DNA of 64,000 nt, taken from JAAZGD01 sp964489555 (GTDB taxonomy: Bacteria; Bacillota; Clostridia; Peptostreptococcales; Anaerovoracaceae). Location of the stretch: positions 1 to 64,000 of the forward strand of contig CAZAZF010000003.1 in NCBI GenBank assembly GCA_964489555.1, written 5' to 3'. Position numbers and translations under genes: made by a program. Within the stretch, counting starts at the first letter, position 1. Each line of letters opens with the position of its first letter. Below the pieces are notes generated by a model that saw only the letters and a list, made by a program, of their open reading frames with translations, was not told the origin of the DNA and searched no databases. This document shows positions 25,547 to 34,624 of this stretch, one piece after another.

Positions 25547-26200
25547 ATGAACGTAATTTTGTTAGGCCCTCCGGGTGCGGGGAAAGGCACCCAGGCAACT
25601 ACTATTGTGAAGGAATACCATATTCCTCACATTTCAACGGGAGACATTTTCCGGGAGAACATTAAAAATGGAACTGAGCTGGGAAAGAAGGCTCAGGAAT
25701 ACATGAACAAGGGAGAACTGGTGCCGGACGACTTGGTAATTGAAATTGCCACAGACCGATTGGCCAGAGAGGATTGCCGTAAGGGCTTTCTCTTGGATGG
25801 ATTTCCCCGTACGGTTCACCAAGCGGAAGAATTGGATCGATTTTTGGAAAGCAGTGGAAAGGGAGTAGACCACGTGTTGAATATCTCCGTTGCCAAAGAG
25901 GAATTGATTCGACGTTTGATTGGGCGCAGGGTATGCAAAAGCTGTGGTGCTACTTATCATATCGAGACCATGAAACCAAAAGTGGATGGAATTTGTGATG
26001 TTTGCGGCGGTGAATTGGTTCAAAGAGCTGATGACAACCGGGAGACGGTGGAAAATCGCATCGATGTATATGAACAGCAGACTATGCCTTTGATTGACTA
26101 TTACGAGAAAGCCGGAGTGCTGGTGCACATTGACGGGTCTTTGGGCCTGGAAAATGTTTTTGCCGGGATTCGGGAAGTGTTGGGTGAGAAATCAGTATGA
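25547..26200 (+). CDS. adk: Adenylate kinase, zinc-LID type
   Basis: The 217-aa enzyme interconverts AMP + ATP and 2 ADP. P-loop GPPGAGKGTQ (residues 7-16), LDGFPRT and a LID domain with four cysteines (CKSCGATYHIE and CDVCGGEL) predict a bound structural zinc. The stop overlaps the map start (ATGA). Confidence 0.98.
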   Translation: MNVILLGPPGAGKGTQATTIVKEYHIPHISTGDIFRENIKNGTELGKKAQEYMNKGELVPDDLVIEIATDRLAREDCRKGFLLDGFPRTVHQAEELDRFLESSGKGVDHVLNISVAKEELIRRLIGRRVCKSCGATYHIETMKPKVDGICDVCGGELVQRADDNRETVENRIDVYEQQTMPLIDYYEKAGVLVHIDGSLGLENVFAGIREVLGEKSV

Positions 26201-26943
26201 TTATCATCAAATCTCCACAGGAAATTGACTTGATGAGAGAATCGGGCCGGGTGACCGGATACATATTGAAAGAATTGGGAACGTTGATTAAACCGGGAAT
26301 TTCTACGGCGGAAATCGATGGGTTTGTGGAAAAGACCATCCGTTCTAAAAACATGATTCCTGCTTTCAAAGGTTACAACGGCTTTCCCGCCAGTGCCTGT
26401 GTCTCTGTCAACGAAGAATTGGTTCACGGAATTCCTTCCAAGGAGCGAATTCTGAGAGAAGGGGACATTGTCAGCGTAGATGTGGGATGTACTTATAAAG
26501 GGTACATCAGTGATGCGGCCCGCACCTATGGAGTGGGAGCCATCAGCCCGTCAGCAGCTCGCTTGATAAAAGCGGCGGAAGACAGCTTTTTTGAGGGTTT
26601 GAAGTACTGCAAAAAAGGTCATCGATTAGGAGATGTATCCCACGCTATTCAGGAAAAAGCGGAAGGGGAAGGATACTCGGTGATTCGGGATTTTGTGGGG
26701 CATGGCGTAGGGCAAAACATGCATGAAGATCCCCAAATCCCAAATTATGGCACCGAAGGAAGGGGGCCCCGACTGGAACAGGGAATGGTTTTTGCCATTG
26801 AACCCATGATTGCAGAAGGAACCTTCGAGGTAGAGGTGCTATTGAACAATTGGACGGTAGTGACTTGTGATGGAAAGCTGTCCGCCCATTACGAAAACAC
26901 AGTGGTCATAACGGATGGTGAGCCCGAACTGCTCACCTTGTAA
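26197..26943 (+). CDS. map: Methionine aminopeptidase, type I
   Basis: The 248-aa metallo-enzyme removes initiator Met from nascent chains. The pita-bread motifs are visible: VDVGCTYKGYISDAART (metal Asp residues), GHGVGQNMHEDP (metal His) and MVFAIEPM (metal Glu). The start overlaps the adk stop by 4 bases. Confidence 0.98.
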   Translation: MIIIKSPQEIDLMRESGRVTGYILKELGTLIKPGISTAEIDGFVEKTIRSKNMIPAFKGYNGFPASACVSVNEELVHGIPSKERILREGDIVSVDVGCTYKGYISDAARTYGVGAISPSAARLIKAAEDSFFEGLKYCKKGHRLGDVSHAIQEKAEGEGYSVIRDFVGHGVGQNMHEDPQIPNYGTEGRGPRLEQGMVFAIEPMIAEGTFEVEVLLNNWTVVTCDGKLSAHYENTVVITDGEPELLTL

Positions 26944-26962
26944 GAGAAGAGGTGGATGAAGA

Positions 26963-27181
26963 ATGGCGAAAAAAGATGTCATCGAAGTGATGGGTACCGT
27001 AGTAGATGCCCAACCCAATGCCATGTTTGTGGTCAAACTGGAGAACGGTCATGAAGTATTGGCCCATATATCGGGGAAGATTCGTATGAACTTTATCCGG
27101 ATTCTGCCGGGAGATAAGGTGAGAGTTGAACTTTCTCCTTATGATCTTACAAGAGGCAGGATCACGTGGCGAGACAAATAG
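26963..27181 (+). CDS. infA: Translation initiation factor IF-1
   Basis: The 72-aa S1/OB-fold protein starts MAKKDVIEVMGTVVDAQPN and ends RGRITWRDK, the standard form. In many Firmicutes a small KOW-domain gene lies between map and infA; only 19 bases separate them here. Confidence 0.98.
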   Translation: MAKKDVIEVMGTVVDAQPNAMFVVKLENGHEVLAHISGKIRMNFIRILPGDKVRVELSPYDLTRGRITWRDK

Positions 27182-27192
27182 GAGGGTTTATT

Positions 27193-27306
27193 ATGAAAGT
27201 TAGAGCTTCAGTAAAACCTATCTGTGAAAAGTGCAAGATTATCAAGAGAAACGGTAAAGTCATGGTGATTTGCAAGAATCCCAAGCACAAACAAACACAG
27301 GGGTAA
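27193..27306 (+). CDS. rpmJ: 50S ribosomal protein L36, zinc-binding type
   Basis: This 37-aa gene reads MKVRASVKPICEKCKIIKR and continues to KHKQTQG. The Cys-x2-Cys, Cys and His pattern is the C+ zinc ribbon. GGAGGG lies 6 bases before the ATG. Confidence 0.97.
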   Translation: MKVRASVKPICEKCKIIKRNGKVMVICKNPKHKQTQG

Positions 27307-27320
27307 AGGTACGTTATTTA

Positions 27321-27348
27321 TTGATTGGTTACATCCCGTTTATATTAT
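27321..27348 (+). promoter_or_regulatory. Possible internal promoter before rpsM
   Basis: TTGATT, a 16-base spacer and TATTAT occur in the 95-base gap between rpmJ and rpsM, the longest gap within the spc-alpha part. It could give extra transcription of rpsM-rpsK-rpsD-rpoA-rplQ. Only the sequence match supports it. Confidence 0.35.
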
Positions 27349-27401
27349 GCCCCGGAAATTATCCGGTGATGCGTGACGGAAGATGGGAATAGGAGGAAAA
27401 A

Positions 27402-27776
27402 ATGGCTCGAATAGCCGGTGTCGATTTACCAAGAGAAAAAAGAATTGAAATCGGTCTGACCTATATCTACGGAATTGGCAGACCCACTGCATTAGCAATC
27501 CTGGAGAAAGCAGGCGTGAACCCGGACACCCGGGTGAAGGACCTTTCTGAAGAAGAAGCTGGTGCCATCCGTAAAATCATTGATACCGAATACGCAGTAG
27601 AAGGGGATCTCCGAAGAGAAGTGTCTCTGAACATCAAGCGATTGATGGAGATTGGATGCTACAGAGGGATTCGTCACCGAAGAGGATTACCGGTGAGAGG
27701 ACAAAAGACGAAGACCAATGCAAGAACCCGTAAGGGTCCCAAGAAGACGGTAGGTAGAAAGAAAAAGGCGAAATAG
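27402..27776 (+). CDS. rpsM: 30S ribosomal protein S13
   Basis: The 124-aa protein has MARIAGVDLPREKRIEIGL and the helix-two-turn-helix region, then the basic tail RTRKGPKKTVGRKKKAK-like end that contacts P-site tRNA. GGAGGAA precedes the ATG. Confidence 0.98.
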   Translation: MARIAGVDLPREKRIEIGLTYIYGIGRPTALAILEKAGVNPDTRVKDLSEEEAGAIRKIIDTEYAVEGDLRREVSLNIKRLMEIGCYRGIRHRRGLPVRGQKTKTNARTRKGPKKTVGRKKKAK

Positions 27777-27793
27777 AGAGGAGGTAGGTTCTA

Positions 27794-28198
27794 ATGGCAA
27801 AACAACAAGTGAAAAGACAGACTACACGAAAGAAAAAAAGAGATCGCAAGAATATTGAAAAAGGCCAGGCTCACATCCAATCTACCTTTAACAATACCCT
27901 TGTCACACTGACGGACTTAAGCGGAAATGCATTGTCCTGGTCCAGTGCCGGATCTCTGGGATTTAAAGGTTCCAGAAAATCCACGCCTTTTGCAGCCCAA
28001 ATGGCGGCAGAAGAAGCGGCAAAAGCCGCGATGGAACATGGCCTCAAAACCGTTGAAGTATATGTAAAAGGACCCGGCTCCGGTAGAGAAGCGGCCATTC
28101 GTGCCCTTCAAACCGCAGGGTTGGACATTACATTGATTAAAGATATCACCCCGATTCCGCATAACGGCTGTAGACCGCCGAAGCGACGAAGAGTATAG
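27794..28198 (+). CDS. rpsK: 30S ribosomal protein S11
   Basis: The 134-aa protein shows KGQAHIQSTFNNTLVTLTD and the C-terminal signature TPIPHNGCRPPKRRRV. It forms the platform of 30S near the mRNA exit. Confidence 0.98.
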   Translation: MAKQQVKRQTTRKKKRDRKNIEKGQAHIQSTFNNTLVTLTDLSGNALSWSSAGSLGFKGSRKSTPFAAQMAAEEAAKAAMEHGLKTVEVYVKGPGSGREAAIRALQTAGLDITLIKDITPIPHNGCRPPKRRRV

Positions 28199-28218
28199 TA
28201 GAAGGGAGGAGTAATGGA

Positions 28219-28839
28219 ATGGCAAGATATACAGATGCTAACTGCCGACTGTGCAGGAGAGAAGGCCAAAAGCTTTTCTTAAAAGGCGAACGATGCTACA
28301 GCACCAAGTGTGCGATGGAGAAAAGAAGTTACGCTCCCGGCCAACATGGTCAAGGTCGTAAAAAGGTGTCGGAATACGGGACTCAATTGAGAGAGAAGCA
28401 AAAGGCCAAAAGATTTTACGGACTTCAGGAGACTCAATTCAGAAACCTGTTTGATAAAGCGGTTAAGAAAAAGGGGATTACCGGTGAAAACTTGTTGGTT
28501 TTCCTGGAAACCCGTTTGGATAATGTGGTGTTTCGATTGGGGTTTGCTTCTTCTAGAAAAGAAGCCCGTCAGTTGGTCACCCACGGTCATTTCACGGTAA
28601 ATGGGAAGAAGGTAACCATTCCTTCCTACATGGTGAGTGCCGGTGATGTGATTAAGGTAAAAGAAAAAAGTGCAGGCTCTCCAAAGTTTAAAGAAATCAA
28701 GGAGATGACGATTACCGCGCCTTCCTGGCTTGCGGTGGATGTGGAAAAACTGGAAGGAAAAGTGTTGATGTTGCCCACACGTGGCGAAATTGACACGCCC
28801 ATTGCGGAACATCTTATCGTCGAATTGTATTCCAAGTAA
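28219..28839 (+). CDS. rpsD: 30S ribosomal protein S4, zinc-binding type
   Basis: The 206-aa primary 16S binder has an N-terminal four-Cys zinc motif (CRLCRREGQ, then CYSTKC) and the S4 RNA-binding domain RLDNVVFRLGFASSRKEARQ. In many bacteria S4 represses the alpha operon; no leader pseudoknot is evident here. Confidence 0.98.
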   Translation: MARYTDANCRLCRREGQKLFLKGERCYSTKCAMEKRSYAPGQHGQGRKKVSEYGTQLREKQKAKRFYGLQETQFRNLFDKAVKKKGITGENLLVFLETRLDNVVFRLGFASSRKEARQLVTHGHFTVNGKKVTIPSYMVSAGDVIKVKEKSAGSPKFKEIKEMTITAPSWLAVDVEKLEGKVLMLPTRGEIDTPIAEHLIVELYSK

Positions 28840-28889
28840 TATAGCAAAGGAAGCAACGCTGTATTCAGAGGGAAAAGGAGGGTTTTTGA

Positions 28890-29837
28890 ATGATAGAAAT
28901 CGAAAAACCGACAATCGAGTGTATTTATTCTGATGAAGATGCAAATTATGGGAAATATGTGGTTGAACCTCTGGAAAGAGGATATGGAACCACGTTGGGA
29001 AACAGTTTAAGAAGAATTCTTCTTAGCTCCCTTCCCGGTGCGGCGGTGACCTCGGTGAAAATCGACGGCATCCTGCACGAGTTTTCCACCATCCCGGGAG
29101 TAAAAGAGGATGTGACGGAAATCATCTTAAATTTGAAGAAACTAGCGGTTAGATTGAACGGGGAACAGACGAAAAGGGTGATTATTAATGCCGTAGGTCC
29201 CAAGGAGGTTACGGCAGCAGATATCATCGCTGATGTGGATGTGGAAATTCACAATGAGGACCTCCATATTGCCACTTTGGAAGATAACGCTACCCTGGTG
29301 ATGGAAATTAATCTGGCCCGTGGTCGCGGTTATGTATCGGCGGAGCAAAATAAAACCGAGGGGATGCCCATTGCGGTTATCCCGGTGGACTCCATTTTTA
29401 CGCCGGTGACAAAAGTGAATTTTATGGTGGATAACACTCGTGTGGGACATATTACCGACTTTGACAGGTTGACATTAGAGATCTGGACGGATGGGTCCAT
29501 TACTCCCGATGAAGGAGTGTCTATTGGTGCCAAAATCATGCAGGAGCATCTCAATTTGTTCATTGAGCTGACGGATACCACCGATGCCATGGAGATTATG
29601 ATTGAGAATGAAGAAGACCAAAAGGAAAAAGCCTTGGAGATGACCATTGAGGAATTGGAGCTTTCTGTTCGGTCTTTCAACTGTTTGAAACGAGCTGCCA
29701 TCAACACGGTGGAAGAGTTGACCCACAAGACAGAAGAAGATATGATGAAGGTTCGCAATCTTGGTAAAAAATCCTTGGATGAAGTAAAGCATAAGCTGGA
29801 AGAATTAGGTCTTGGCTTGAAGCCAAGTGACGAATAA
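28890..29837 (+). CDS. rpoA: DNA-directed RNA polymerase subunit alpha
   Basis: The 315-aa protein has an N-terminal dimerisation/assembly domain (ERGYGTTLGNSLRRILLSSL) and a C-terminal domain (SVRSFNCLKRAAINTVEEL to the end) that binds UP elements and activators. Length is standard. AAAGGAGGG precedes the ATG. The A-tract upstream of the S10 promoter would be a target for this domain. Confidence 0.98.
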   Translation: MIEIEKPTIECIYSDEDANYGKYVVEPLERGYGTTLGNSLRRILLSSLPGAAVTSVKIDGILHEFSTIPGVKEDVTEIILNLKKLAVRLNGEQTKRVIINAVGPKEVTAADIIADVDVEIHNEDLHIATLEDNATLVMEINLARGRGYVSAEQNKTEGMPIAVIPVDSIFTPVTKVNFMVDNTRVGHITDFDRLTLEIWTDGSITPDEGVSIGAKIMQEHLNLFIELTDTTDAMEIMIENEEDQKEKALEMTIEELELSVRSFNCLKRAAINTVEELTHKTEEDMMKVRNLGKKSLDEVKHKLEELGLGLKPSDE

Positions 29838-29856
29838 GCAGAAAGGAGTAGTGGCG

Positions 29857-30198
29857 ATGCCAGGATACAGAAAACTAGGCAGACCTAGCGCTCATCGAAA
29901 GGCCATGCTTCGAAATCTGGTAACGGACTTGTTCCGGGAAGAACGGATTTCGACCACCGTGACTCGTGCGAAGGAAACTCGCAGGGAAGCGGAGAAAATG
30001 ATTACTTTGGCAAAAAGAGGTGATCTGCATGCCAGAAGGCAAGTGATGAGTTATGTTTACGATGAAGATGTAGTCAAAAAGTTGTTTGATGAAATTGCCC
30101 CGAAATATGCGGAAAGAAACGGGGGCTATACCCGAATCCTTAAGCTGGGACCCCGACAGGGCGATGCGGCGGAGGTTGTATTTTTAGAATTGGTGTAG
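29857..30198 (+). CDS. rplQ: 50S ribosomal protein L17
   Basis: The 113-aa protein begins MPGYRKLGRPSAHRKAML; the ATG at 29857 has GAAAGGAG upstream and is preferred over an in-frame ATG at 29827 that overlaps rpoA. It is the last gene of the superoperon, closed by the terminator at 30211. Confidence 0.98.
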   Translation: MPGYRKLGRPSAHRKAMLRNLVTDLFREERISTTVTRAKETRREAEKMITLAKRGDLHARRQVMSYVYDEDVVKKLFDEIAPKYAERNGGYTRILKLGPRQGDAAEVVFLELV

Positions 30199-30210
30199 CA
30201 TGCTTTGAGG

Positions 30211-30248
30211 GGTACTTCTGAATGATTGAATTTGGAAGTACCTTTTTT
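30211..30248 (+). terminator. Terminator of the S10-spc-alpha superoperon
   Basis: Stem GGTACTTC/GAAGTACC (30211-30218 with 30235-30242) with a 16-base loop is followed by TTTTTT. Confidence 0.85.
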
Positions 30249-30297
30249 CCACGTGGTGGTGACGAGGGCAAATCCACGTTGTGGGAAAGGATGAATA

Positions 30298-32124
30298 ATG
30301 GAAAAGAAGGACGGATTTGTTGTGTTCGAGGATGGAACCAAAATCAAAGAGTCACAATTTCTTTCCATGGTTTTGGATTCCTTGCCGTTGGAAATTTTTG
30401 TTAAAAGTCTGGAGGGAGTCTACCAATATGTGAACCAAACGTTTGCGGATAACGATAAAGTTTCTCGGGAGGAGATTCTGGGAAAACGGGACCGAGAGTT
30501 GTATCCGCCACAAACATACCCCATTTTTACAGAAACCGACAAAGAAGTGATTCTGCGTGGAAAGGAAATCTCATTTATCCATGACAACATCGATGATAAG
30601 GCATTAAAAACCTACAAAACGGTGTTCCCCGGGAAGGGAGAGCCGATTCTCGGGGTCGTTGGGTATTCTTTGGATGTAACAGAGCTGGTGGATAAGATTA
30701 AAACCTTGGAGAAGGAGAGAGGAAAATTCAAAGGAATTTTTGAGAATTCCCCCTTGGGAGTAGCGGTGTATCATACCATTTCCTGTCAAGCTTTGGAAAT
30801 TAACCCCATGTTTTGTGAAATTACCGGGAGAACCGAGGAAGAGTTGCTGACCCTTCCATGGGAGTCCTATTCCCACCCGGAGGAAGTTGAAGAAAACCAT
30901 CATTACATGAAACTTCTCACGGAGCATAAAATTAATGGTTTCAATATGGAAAAACGTTTCATCAGACCGGACAACTCGGAGGTATGGGTCCATATGACCA
31001 TAAAACGGTATGAAGATGAAGAAAACAGGGATGCCCACTTGGTGATGATTACCAATATTACCCCGCGAAAAGAGGCGGAGAGAAAAGCGGCTTATTATCT
31101 TGACCACGACCAGTTGACGGGGCTATACAATCGGAAATATATTGACGAGAAGATGAAGGAATTGGATTCTCCGGATTATTGGCCTCTTTCCATTATCATG
31201 GCGGATGCCAATGGTCTAAAGATGACCAACGATGCGTTTGGTCATTTGGAGGGGGATCGGATTCTGAAAAGGCTGGCTCAGATTTTTACGGAAGTGGCCC
31301 GACCGCAGGATTTCGTAGCCCGTACCGGGGGGGACGAATTTATGATGCTTTTACCCGGCACCTACGGGGGAGAAGCGTTGAAGATGATGGATTTTCTCAA
31401 AGAGCGCACAGGAGTGGAAAAGGAGCAATCCTTGATGCTTTCCATGTCCATGGGCTGTGCCACCAAAGTGTCGGCGGAGGAGTCCATTGAAAGCGTATTT
31501 CAAGCGGCGGAAGCCCGCATGTACCATAACAAAATCACCGAAAGCAATTTATACAAAATCAAAATCATCAACCAGATTCAGCAGATGCTTTTCCAGGCCA
31601 ATCCCATGGAAAAGGAGCATTGTGAGCGGGTTCGGGATTACGCGGCGGCTCTGGGAGAAAAAATTGGAATGGAAGGCCAGGCCCTGGAGGAATTGGCTTT
31701 GGCTGCCATGTTACACGATATTGGCAAAGTGGGTGTGGATAGCGATGTGCTCAACAAAAATGAAGGCCTTAGCAAAGGAGAGTGGGCTAAGGTGATGAAG
31801 CACCCCGAAGTAGGATACCAAATTTTGCGTGGTGTGACGGAATACGGGAAGATTGCAGAATATGTGCTTTATCATCATGAACGCGTGGACGGTGTGGGGT
31901 ACCCGGTATCTCTTCGAATTGAGGATATCCCGGCTCAATCTAAGATTTTGGGGTTGGCAGAAGCTTATGTGGACATGACGACGGCCAAGCCTTATCGGAA
32001 CAGAATGTCAGAGCAAGAGGCTGTGGAAGAACTTAAGAGAGGGTCTGGAACTCAATTTGACCCGGAATTGGTGCAACTCTTTATTGAAGAGGTTATTCCT
32101 CAATTGAACAATGAGATTGGATAG
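30298..32124 (+). CDS. PAS-PAS-GGDEF-HD-GYP cyclic-di-GMP turnover protein
   Basis: The 608-aa soluble protein has two PAS sensor domains (about residues 25-128 and 146-260) and a GGDEF domain with intact GGDEF at 344-348. An I-site, RPQD (335-338), lies five residues before it. A C-terminal HD-GYP-type phosphodiesterase follows, with LHDIGK (HD at 473-474) and HHERVDGVGYP (526-536). Both synthesis and breakdown of c-di-GMP look possible; the I-site suggests product inhibition of the cyclase. No membrane segment is seen. It sits between rplQ and ecfA1, which are adjacent in many Firmicutes. AAAGG precedes the ATG. Confidence 0.9.
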   Translation: MEKKDGFVVFEDGTKIKESQFLSMVLDSLPLEIFVKSLEGVYQYVNQTFADNDKVSREEILGKRDRELYPPQTYPIFTETDKEVILRGKEISFIHDNIDDKALKTYKTVFPGKGEPILGVVGYSLDVTELVDKIKTLEKERGKFKGIFENSPLGVAVYHTISCQALEINPMFCEITGRTEEELLTLPWESYSHPEEVEENHHYMKLLTEHKINGFNMEKRFIRPDNSEVWVHMTIKRYEDEENRDAHLVMITNITPRKEAERKAAYYLDHDQLTGLYNRKYIDEKMKELDSPDYWPLSIIMADANGLKMTNDAFGHLEGDRILKRLAQIFTEVARPQDFVARTGGDEFMMLLPGTYGGEALKMMDFLKERTGVEKEQSLMLSMSMGCATKVSAEESIESVFQAAEARMYHNKITESNLYKIKIINQIQQMLFQANPMEKEHCERVRDYAAALGEKIGMEGQALEELALAAMLHDIGKVGVDSDVLNKNEGLSKGEWAKVMKHPEVGYQILRGVTEYGKIAEYVLYHHERVDGVGYPVSLRIEDIPAQSKILGLAEAYVDMTTAKPYRNRMSEQEAVEELKRGSGTQFDPELVQLFIEEVIPQLNNEIG

Positions 32125-32136
32125 GATGACGAAGCT

Positions 32137-32979
32137 ATGGAGCCAATCATAGACATAAAAAACTTACTATTTGAGTATGGGTCTTCCGAAGAAGATGGTC
32201 CCGGCAAACGGGCGGTCGATGATGTGAGTTTGTCCATCCCCAAGGGGTGTTTTACCGCCATTATCGGGCGAAACGGGTCGGGAAAATCCACCTTGGCAAA
32301 AAACATAAACGCACTGCTTCTTCCAACGAGCGGTGCGGTTTATGTTAAAGGAATGGACACCAAGGTGGAAGAATGGTTGTGGGAAATCCGGCAAAGTGCC
32401 GGCATGGTGTTTCAAAATCCGGACAACCAATTGGTGTCTTCTATTGTAGAAGATGATGTGGCTTTTGGACCGGAAAATTTAGGCGTGGAACCTTTGGAAA
32501 TTCGTAAAAGAGTGGAAAGTGCCCTGGGCGCTGTGAACATGTGGGAGTGTCGAAAAATGGGACCTCATCTTTTATCTGGAGGTCAGAAACAACGCATCGC
32601 CATCGCTGGTGTGGTGGCCATGAAACCGGAGGTTATTATTTTTGATGAACCCACCGCCATGCTGGATCCGTCGGGACGGAAGGATGTAATGGCCATTATA
32701 GAGAGCCTGCACCGGGAAGGAATTACCATAGTACTCATTACACATTTTATGGACGAAGCGGCGCAGGCAGATTTCATCTATGTGATGGACGAGGGGAAGG
32801 TGGCCTTGTCCGGAACGCCCAGAGAGATTTTTTGCCATGCCCAGGAAATCAGAGAGCTGTGTCTGGATGTACCTTTTGCCGTTGAGATCGCCCACTGTCT
32901 CAGGCAACGGGGGGTTTTCATTCCCGCGGATATCATAACCATGGATGAAATGGTGGATTTTGTATGTCAATCGAAGTAA
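32137..32979 (+). CDS. ecfA1: ECF transporter ATPase EcfA1
   Basis: The 280-aa ABC ATPase of the energy-coupling module for vitamin and micronutrient uptake has Walker A GRNGSGKST, Q-loop VFQNPDNQLVSS, signature LSGGQKQR and Walker B IIFDEPT. It pairs with EcfA2 and EcfT and serves several S-components in the cell. It overlaps ecfA2 by 16 bases. Confidence 0.95.
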   Translation: MEPIIDIKNLLFEYGSSEEDGPGKRAVDDVSLSIPKGCFTAIIGRNGSGKSTLAKNINALLLPTSGAVYVKGMDTKVEEWLWEIRQSAGMVFQNPDNQLVSSIVEDDVAFGPENLGVEPLEIRKRVESALGAVNMWECRKMGPHLLSGGQKQRIAIAGVVAMKPEVIIFDEPTAMLDPSGRKDVMAIIESLHREGITIVLITHFMDEAAQADFIYVMDEGKVALSGTPREIFCHAQEIRELCLDVPFAVEIAHCLRQRGVFIPADIITMDEMVDFVCQSK

Positions 32980-33815
32980 AAAACATAACCCATATTTATA
33001 GTGAGGGCCTTCCTCATCAACAAGTGGCGGTAAAGGATGTGAGTTTTTCTATTGCCGATAATTGTTTTGTAGGGATTATTGGCCATACCGGATCTGGTAA
33101 ATCCACTTTGGTTCAACATTTAAACGGGCTATTGAAACCCAACCAAGGGGTTATTTTAATTGATGGAGTGGATATTGCCAAGGGAGAAGTGCCGATGAAA
33201 GAGATTCGAAAGAATATCGGACTTGTCTTTCAATATCCCGAGTACCAATTGTTTGAAGAAACAGTGGAGAAAGATGTGGCCTTTGGCCCAAAAAATCTAG
33301 GCCTTTCTCCGGAAGAAATCAGGGAACGAGTGGAGGAAGCCCTTCGGTTGGTTGGCTTAAACCTGGATGAAATCGGGCAGGTATCTCCCTTTGAATTGTC
33401 TGGCGGGCAGAAGCGGCGTGTGGCTATCGCCGGTGTGTTAGCCATGCGCCCCGGTGTGTTGATTTTGGATGAACCTACGGCAGGACTGGATCCAAAGGGA
33501 CATAAGGAAGTGTTGGAGATGATTGGGGAAATTCATCGGAAGACCCAAGGGATTATTATTCTGGTTTCTCACAATATGGCGGATATTGCCGCCCATGCGG
33601 ATCAGGTGTTGGTGATGGAAAAGGGCCGGTTGGTGACTTCGGGCACCCCGGTAGAGGTATTTAGCCAAGGGGAATATTTGGCGTCCATGGGACTGGATGT
33701 TCCTCCGGCGGCTCGATTGATTCACCAGATTCGGTCACGAGGTGTTGCCATTGAGGGCAACCCATTAACCACGGAAGAAGCCATAGAAGCTTTGTACGGA
33801 GTGCTTAAAAGATGA
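32964..33815 (+). CDS. ecfA2: ECF transporter ATPase EcfA2
   Basis: The 283-aa second ATPase has Walker A GHTGSGKST, Q-loop VFQYPEYQLFEE, signature LSGGQKRR and Walker B LILDEPTAGLDP. The YPEYQLF Q-loop distinguishes EcfA2 from EcfA1. It overlaps ecfT by 4 bases. Confidence 0.95.
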   Translation: MSIEVKNITHIYSEGLPHQQVAVKDVSFSIADNCFVGIIGHTGSGKSTLVQHLNGLLKPNQGVILIDGVDIAKGEVPMKEIRKNIGLVFQYPEYQLFEETVEKDVAFGPKNLGLSPEEIRERVEEALRLVGLNLDEIGQVSPFELSGGQKRRVAIAGVLAMRPGVLILDEPTAGLDPKGHKEVLEMIGEIHRKTQGIIILVSHNMADIAAHADQVLVMEKGRLVTSGTPVEVFSQGEYLASMGLDVPPAARLIHQIRSRGVAIEGNPLTTEEAIEALYGVLKR

Positions 33816-34624
33816 TTCGGGACATTACATTAGGACAATATTTCCCGGGAGAGTCTGGGATTCACAGACTGGATCCCAGAGTAAAGATAATAATCGCCCT
33901 GACCTTTATTGTGGCGTTATTTCTGGTGAAAGATTTTATTGGGTTTTTCATTGCGGTAGTGGCTTTGGCTGTGGTGATTTCCCGATCTAAAGTTCCCCTT
34001 CGTTTTATCTTAAAAGGATTGAAACCCATTTTTATTATTATCATTTTTACCTTTACGGTGAATATGTTCATGATTGGAGGGGAAGTACTTTGGCAGTGGA
34101 AGTTTTTGCATATTACCAGGGAAGGTCTCTATACTGCCGTGTTCATGGCCATACGCTTGATTTTATTAATCATCGGCTCTTCGCTTTTAACTTTAACCAC
34201 CAAGCCCATTCATTTGACAGATGGCATAGAAAGCCTATTAAAGCCCCTTACTCTGGTTAAGGTGCCGGCCCACGAATTGGCTATGATGATGACCATCGCC
34301 CTCCGATTTATTCCTACTCTGCTTGAGGAAACGGATAAGATTATGAAGGCGCAAATGGCCAGAGGCGCGGATTTCGAAAGCGGGCATATCCTAAGCCGGG
34401 CAAAGAGTTTGATTCCACTTCTGGTACCGTTATTTATCAGTGCATTTCGCATTGCCCAGGATTTGGCTATGGCCATGGAAGCCCGATGTTATCGGGGAGG
34501 AGCTCATCGTACCCGCATGAATGCCATTAAAATGAGGCTTCGCGATGTGGTGGCACTAATTCTTCTAGTGGGTTTTGTGGCGCTCATTGTGGTGGAACCT
34601 TATGTAATGGAGGCAATCTTATGA
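33812..34624 (+). CDS. ecfT: ECF transporter transmembrane protein EcfT
   Basis: The 270-aa membrane scaffold couples ATPases to S-components. HRLDPRVKI near the start is typical. Coupling helices carry the Ala-Arg-Gly motifs AQMARGADFES and AMEARCYRGGAHRT. Four to five hydrophobic segments are visible between residues 25 and 265. Confidence 0.94.
   Translation: MIRDITLGQYFPGESGIHRLDPRVKIIIALTFIVALFLVKDFIGFFIAVVALAVVISRSKVPLRFILKGLKPIFIIIIFTFTVNMFMIGGEVLWQWKFLHITREGLYTAVFMAIRLILLIIGSSLLTLTTKPIHLTDGIESLLKPLTLVKVPAHELAMMMTIALRFIPTLLEETDKIMKAQMARGADFESGHILSRAKSLIPLLVPLFISAFRIAQDLAMAMEARCYRGGAHRTRMNAIKMRLRDVVALILLVGFVALIVVEPYVMEAIL

Noticed and set aside
28279..28944. 221-codon minus-strand frame opposite rpsD
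   Set aside because: Antisense shadow of a conserved ribosomal gene; no ribosome binding site and no recognisable domain.
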